From NCBI GenBank assembly GCA_023389745.1, contig JAEWED010000013.1:1-18209 (forward strand): a stretch of DNA of 18,209 bases, read 5' to 3'. This stretch comes from Actinomycetes bacterium (GTDB taxonomy: Bacteria > Actinomycetota > Acidimicrobiia > Acidimicrobiales > Microtrichaceae). A program made the position numbers and the translations under genes. Positions 17,790 through 18,209 of this stretch are shown piece by piece (positions within the stretch are counted from its first letter, which is position 1; each line of letters opens with the position of its first letter). The notes under the pieces were generated by a model. That model was given only the letters and a program-made list of their open reading frames with translations, searched no databases and was not told where the DNA came from.

Positions 17790-17830
17790 TCTGTCCGTAG
17801 GGGCCTCTCTGGACCCCCTTCACGTACAGA
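17790..17830 (-). promoter_or_regulatory. PyrR-binding RNA hairpin (anti-antiterminator type) in pyr operon leader
   Basis: The RNA contains GGUCCAGAGAGGCC (17815-17802), matching the PyrR recognition core AGUCCAGAGAGGCU known from Bacillus. Proposed fold: CC/GG closing an AGAGA loop (17812-17804), a bulged U17813, GGGG/CCCC (17817-17814 with 17803-17800), a purine-rich internal bulge GAA, CGU/ACG (17824-17822 with 17798-17796), and UCUGU/ACAGA (17830-17826 with 17794-17790). This is the two-stem architecture with purine bulge of known sites. The 3' arm runs into the GAAAGG ribosome site of ATG 17777. Confidence 0.88.
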
Positions 17831-17835
17831 CGCTC

Positions 17836-17865
17836 AGGCTATCAGGCGCGCGGCGCTGCCTTCAC
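17836..17865 (-). promoter_or_regulatory. Candidate promoter of the pyr operon
   Basis: On the minus strand, GTGAAG (17865-17860) and TAGCCT (17841-17836, TANNNT class) are separated by 18 bases. Transcription would start at about 17830, exactly where the PyrR hairpin begins. The location between the upstream gene's stop and the leader hairpin supports it; the -35 match is partial. Confidence 0.55.
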
Positions 17866-17895
17866 CTCGCGAGTGCCGTCGACTCGTGGCTGCCG

Positions 17896-18209
17896 TCACC
17901 TCACCGTGCCGCGAGGACGGGCGACCGGGAGCACCTCCATCGGACGGCCGCCCGGCAGCACACGGAATCGGGCGGCGTCGGCCGCCACTGCGTCGGGGTC
18001 GCTGGTGTCGATCGTGCGATAGGTCACCGTCAGCGCTTCGGGGGTGACATCGACCACCGTGTAGCCCTGGTCGACCATGTTCAGGTGCCGCATGCCCGGC
18101 CGGTTCTGGTCGACCACGAAGCGCTCCGCGGCGCGCAGCAGCTCCTCGGCGACGTCGAGGGGCAGGTCGCCCAGGTACGCACGACGCGGATCCGGATCCG
18201 CGGTCAACG
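17896..18209 (-). CDS. PhoD-like alkaline phosphatase/phosphodiesterase, C-terminal fragment
   Basis: Only the last 103 or so codons are inside the window; the frame is open at the right edge. The fragment contains NRPGMRHLNMVDQGYTVVDV (a helix end then a strand), followed by TPEALTVTYRTIDT. This resembles the C-terminal N-P-x-x-x-x-x-x-x-x-x-G-Y-x-x-x-D-V-T-P segment of PhoD-family metallophosphoesterases. Metal-binding motifs and any Tat signal would lie outside, so the call is tentative. A TTG at 18207 is not taken as a start, because the homologous segment is a domain end. The stop is followed by about 30 bases and then the pyr promoter. Confidence 0.5.
   Translation of the reverse strand, partial: LTADPDPRRAYLGDLPLDVAEELLRAAERFVVDQNRPGMRHLNMVDQGYTVVDVTPEALTVTYRTIDTSDPDAVAADAARFRVLPGGRPMEVLPVARPRGTVR

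Noticed and set aside
17870..17886. Hairpin CGAGT-N7-ACTCG after the phosphatase-like gene as a terminator
   Set aside because: Only 5 bp, with no U-run; insufficient for an intrinsic terminator call.

Overview
The window is high-GC bacterial chromosome, almost fully coding, with nearly every gene on the minus strand. Read right to left, the gene order is that of an actinobacterial pyrimidine/housekeeping cluster: end of a PhoD-like phosphatase, pyrR-pyrB-pyrC-carA, a plus-strand DUF2505 gene, carB-pyrD-pyrF-mihF-gmk-rpoZ-coaBC-metK-priA, a plus-strand RsmC-like methyltransferase, then def-fmt-rsmB (cut by the left edge). The actinobacterial IHF next to gmk, the DUF2505 protein, the PriA without helicase motifs and the many GTG/TTG and overlapping starts indicate Actinomycetota. 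Class 1B PyrD and type 1 PyrF differ from mycobacteria, so a deep lineage such as Acidimicrobiia is likely (inference).

Right end (13716-17866): a promoter-like sequence leads straight into a PyrR-binding RNA hairpin, then a small hairpin around the first pyrR ATG, then a textbook intrinsic terminator (GC stem, UACG tetraloop, U-run). pyrR, pyrB, pyrC and carA follow with 4-base stop/start overlaps. They encode the regulator, aspartate carbamoyltransferase, dihydroorotase and the carbamoyl-phosphate synthase small subunit. An 18-bp tandem repeat at the pyrC/carA junction multiplies the overlapping start codon of carA.

Middle (8028-13671): a DUF2505 gene on the opposite strand separates carA from carB. 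carB, pyrD and pyrF then complete the route to UMP. The carB/DUF2505 divergent gap of about 90 bp carries two perfect inverted repeats.

Left half (1-8028): mihF, gmk, rpoZ, coaBC, metK and priA link nucleoid structure, GMP phosphorylation, RNA polymerase assembly, CoA and SAM synthesis and replication restart. The methyltransferase and def diverge from a very short region in which two -10-like hexamers overlap by two bases and point at leaderless starts. def, fmt and rsmB (deformylation, Met-tRNA formylation, 16S rRNA m5C967 methylation) end the window.

No gene-free stretch exceeds 300 bases. I saw no tRNA, rRNA, CRISPR array, insertion sequence, prophage or defence gene. The most interesting material is regulatory: the pyrR leader, the repeated carA start, the divergent promoters and the two opposite-strand insertions in the operon.
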